16,800 nt of DNA from Spirochaetaceae bacterium (GTDB lineage: Bacteria; Spirochaetota; Spirochaetia; SZUA-6; Fen-1364), in contig PMZS01000321.1 of assembly GCA_003170115.1 (NCBI GenBank), forward strand, positions 1 through 16,800. Reading direction: 5' to 3'. The stretch's first letter is position 1. Every line of letters starts with the position of its first letter. Made by a program: the position numbers and the translations under genes. The notes under the pieces are model-generated. The model had not been told where the DNA came from. It did no database searches and was given only the letters and a program-made list of their open reading frames with translations. Below are positions 14,700 through 16,800 of the stretch, piece by piece.

Positions 14700-15098
14700 A
14701 TGAAAACATTCCTGTTGGTCGCCGCCGTGCTTTCTTTCTCTCCCCTGGCGTTCGGCCAGAGCATGATGAGGAGCGCCGCCTCCGTAGGGCGGAAGGTAGT
14801 CTACACGGACCTCGAGGCCGCGAAGGCGCTGGCGGCGGAGGGGCCGACCGTGCTTTTTTTTGCCGCGGACTGGTGCCCGTACTGCCAGGCGGACCTGAAG
14901 GACATCAACGCCAACGGTTCCCGCCTCGGTGACGTCACCATCGTCGTCGTGGACTACGACAAGGAACGGGAGCTGGAAAAGCTGTACGCGGTCACGGCGC
15001 AGGACACCTTCGTGCAGATCGATTCGAGGGGCGCAAGGCTTGTTGCGTGGAACGGCGGCGGGGTGGACGGGATCCTCTCCCACGTGAAGCGCGGGTAG
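14700..15098 (+). CDS. Periplasmic thioredoxin-like protein (WCPYC)
   Basis: A 132-residue protein from ATG 14700. Residues 1-19 are a signal peptide (MKTF, hydrophobic core, FGQ cleavage region). The mature part is thioredoxin-fold, with FFAADWCPYCQADLKDIN carrying the redox pair C-P-Y-C, the CPYC version more usual in glutaredoxins. The protein is short for a full thioredoxin, and a classic cis-proline loop is not obvious. It probably reduces or shuffles disulfides in the periplasm. The DipZ/CcdA-type electron carrier begins 10 bases downstream and is the natural source of its reducing power. No Shine-Dalgarno precedes the ATG, in keeping with a leaderless transcript. The frame is open upstream to 14640, but only this start gives a signal peptide. 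Confidence 0.82.
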   Translation: MKTFLLVAAVLSFSPLAFGQSMMRSAASVGRKVVYTDLEAAKALAAEGPTVLFFAADWCPYCQADLKDINANGSRLGDVTIVVVDYDKERELEKLYAVTAQDTFVQIDSRGARLVAWNGGGVDGILSHVKRG

Positions 15099-15108
15099 GG
15101 GGAGGGCC

Positions 15109-16800
15109 ATGTTCGTTCTCCTTGCCTTCGCGTTTCTCTCCGGGGTCATCACAATCCTCTCCCCGTGCATCCTCCCCGTTCTGCCAATCGTCCTCTCGGG
15201 CGGAGTCGGCGGCGGGAAGGCCCGGCCCTTCGGTGTCCTGGCCGGATTCGTGGTGAGCTTCACCGCCTTCACCCTCGCGCTTTCTGCGATCGTCCAGGCA
15301 CTGGGCATCCCGGTGGACGCCCTGCGAATCGTAGCCGTGGTTCTCATCATCCTTTTTGGCGTGGTGATGCTCGTGCCGTGGCTGAGGAACCGATTCGAGC
15401 TTCTCACATCTCGGATTGCACGCCGGTCCGGATCGGCGCCCCAGACGCGGCGGCGGGACGGCTTCTGGAGCGGCGTGGTGGTCGGCCTGAGCCTCGGCCT
15501 CATCTGGACTCCCTGCGTGGGTCCGATCATGGCATCGGTCATCAGCCTTGCCCTCACCCAGCACGTGGATGGCGGGTCGGTCTCCATCACTCTCGCCTAC
15601 ACCCTGGGAACCTCCCTGCCGATGCTCGGCGTGATGCTCGGGGGCCGGGCGCTTCTCAACAAGGTTCCCGCGCTCACGCGGAACGCGGGCCGGATCCAGA
15701 AGGTGTTCGGCGCCCTGATGATCGTCATCGGTGTGGCCATCGGCCTGGGTTGGGACCGGCAGTTCCAGACTTTCATCCTGAGGGCGCTGCCGGGCTACGG
15801 CACGGGGCTCACGGCAATAGAGAAGACGGTTCCGGTGCAGTCCGCGCTGAAGGCGCGCGTGCCTTCTTCCGCGAACGCCATGCGGAAAGCGGGGAGCGCG
15901 GCTGGCGTTTTCCAGGCGCCCGAAGTTGCGCCGCAAGACGGGATTCTGGGTGATTACGGGGCCGCACCGGCGTTCCTGGCAAATGGCACCTGGTTCAATA
16001 CGGAAGGAGTTTCCGCGGCACCGGGACAGACCGCCCAGGGCGGTTCCATGCCGCTCACATTGGAGAGCCTTCGCGGAAAGGTCGTGGTGGTGGACTTCTG
16101 GACCTACAGCTGTGTGAATTGCGTCCGCACTCTGCCGTACCTCAGGGCGTGGTATGACGCCTACCGGGACAAGGGACTCGTGATCGTGGGAGTGCACACC
16201 CCGGAGTTCGAGTTCGAGAAGAGCGCCTCGAACGTGGCCCGGGCGATTCACGAGCTGGGCGTCACCTGGCCCGTGGAGCAGGACAATGATTACGTGCAGT
16301 GGAGCTCGTACGCCAACCAGTACTGGCCGGCCCACTACTTTATCGATGCGAAGGGGCGGGTGCGCTACTTCCACTTCGGTGAGGGCGAATACGACGTCTC
16401 GGAGAAGGTGATCCAGGCGCTCCTCAAGGAAGCCGGTGCAAATGTCGGGGGCATCGTGTCCCAACCCGATACGCCGATTGAAGCTCAAACGCCTGAGACG
16501 TATCTCGGCTACGACAGGAGCAAGGGTTTCGCGTCGGCGGTCGCCCCGGTGGCCGATGCTCCCACCGAGTACACGCCTGCCCGGCGGCCCGCCAACGGGG
16601 AGTGGACTCTCGCCGGAACCTGGACCATCACGCCCCAGTACGTTCTCCCCGCGACGAACGGTACGCTGCAGCTCGGGTTCGACGCCCGCAGCGTTTTCCT
16701 GGTCGTGGAGCCGGTGGACAGCACGGGCAGCATCTCGGTGTTCGTAGACGATATGCCGGGGACGGACACGATCGATGTGAAAAAGGGCGCCCTTTCGCCC
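15109..16800 (+). CDS. DipZ-type CcdA-thioredoxin fusion protein (3' partial)
   Basis: 564 codons are open from ATG 15109, with GGGGGAGGG just upstream, to the window edge. Residues 1-225 form a CcdA/DsbD-like membrane domain with the two conserved redox cysteines, Cys20 (SPCILPVLP) and Cys136 (TPCVGPIM). After a low-complexity periplasmic linker (about 240-315), a redoxin domain follows with Cys335 and Cys338 (WTYSCVNCVRTLPYL). From about 490 comes the DipZ-specific C-terminal domain (GEWTLAGTWTITPQYV ... GTLQLGFDARSVFLVVEP). This order matches DipZ. Such proteins pass electrons from cytoplasmic thioredoxin across the inner membrane to periplasmic thiols, for cytochrome c maturation or repair of oxidised proteins. 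Together with the thioredoxin 10 bases upstream it forms a two-gene reducing unit. The stop lies outside the window. Confidence 0.9.
   Translation, partial: MFVLLAFAFLSGVITILSPCILPVLPIVLSGGVGGGKARPFGVLAGFVVSFTAFTLALSAIVQALGIPVDALRIVAVVLIILFGVVMLVPWLRNRFELLTSRIARRSGSAPQTRRRDGFWSGVVVGLSLGLIWTPCVGPIMASVISLALTQHVDGGSVSITLAYTLGTSLPMLGVMLGGRALLNKVPALTRNAGRIQKVFGALMIVIGVAIGLGWDRQFQTFILRALPGYGTGLTAIEKTVPVQSALKARVPSSANAMRKAGSAAGVFQAPEVAPQDGILGDYGAAPAFLANGTWFNTEGVSAAPGQTAQGGSMPLTLESLRGKVVVVDFWTYSCVNCVRTLPYLRAWYDAYRDKGLVIVGVHTPEFEFEKSASNVARAIHELGVTWPVEQDNDYVQWSSYANQYWPAHYFIDAKGRVRYFHFGEGEYDVSEKVIQALLKEAGANVGGIVSQPDTPIEAQTPETYLGYDRSKGFASAVAPVADAPTEYTPARRPANGEWTLAGTWTITPQYVLPATNGTLQLGFDARSVFLVVEPVDSTGSISVFVDDMPGTDTIDVKKGALSP

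Noticed and set aside
1..16800. CRISPR arrays, insertion sequences, rRNA
   Set aside because: No evenly spaced short repeats, transposase motifs (DDE, HUH) or rRNA-like stretches were seen on either strand.

Overview
This is a GC-rich bacterial window, probably from a Spirochaetota-like, Gram-negative-type organism. That placement is an inference. It rests on a secreted PEGA-type protein, an exported ankyrin protein, a periplasmic thiol-redox module and a giant tandem UvrA; no rRNA or other taxonomic marker is present. The left third (about 1-6000) looks like accessory or decaying DNA. The right two thirds (about 6100-16800) are compact and intact, including a 5.6 kb gene without a single frame break.

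Left region. A 5'-truncated XRE-HTH + DUF6922-like gene overlaps an AbiEii-family nucleotidyltransferase, a likely toxin-antitoxin pair. Then come 385 bases without a convincing gene, a minus-strand FAD-dependent dehydrogenase (COG2509-like), a PEGA-repeat gene broken by three one-base frameshifts, and a minus-strand exported ankyrin-repeat protein. A plus-strand cassette follows: a small membrane protein, a zinc-ribbon protein (probably also frameshifted) and a three-helix membrane protein. The last of these reads into the antisense of a tRNA-Leu(CAA) 3' half at 5954-6008. That tRNA fragment runs from the anticodon loop to the discriminator base and has no matching 5' half, so it looks like an integration (att) scar.

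Right region. A TMEM97/EXPERA-like membrane protein has its own extended -10 promoter and shares overlapping stop codons with the convergent uvrA. The uvrA gene encodes two complete UvrA units in one 1864-residue chain with four intact ATPase sites. Its promoter shares a near-symmetric -10 (12244-12252) with a possible plus-strand promoter that would serve a 13-codon ORF with a perfect Shine-Dalgarno sequence.

Downstream, an OmpR/PhoB-type response regulator and a HAMP histidine kinase are translationally coupled. They are followed by a periplasmic thioredoxin-like protein and a DipZ-type CcdA-thioredoxin fusion that runs off the right edge. Between kinase and thioredoxin lies a pair of CGTGAC half-sites exactly 11 bp apart, 10 bp upstream of a TATATT -10. 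This is the geometry of PhoB/OmpR-class activation, so the two-component system may control the thiol-redox pair. That promoter also predicts a leaderless thioredoxin mRNA.
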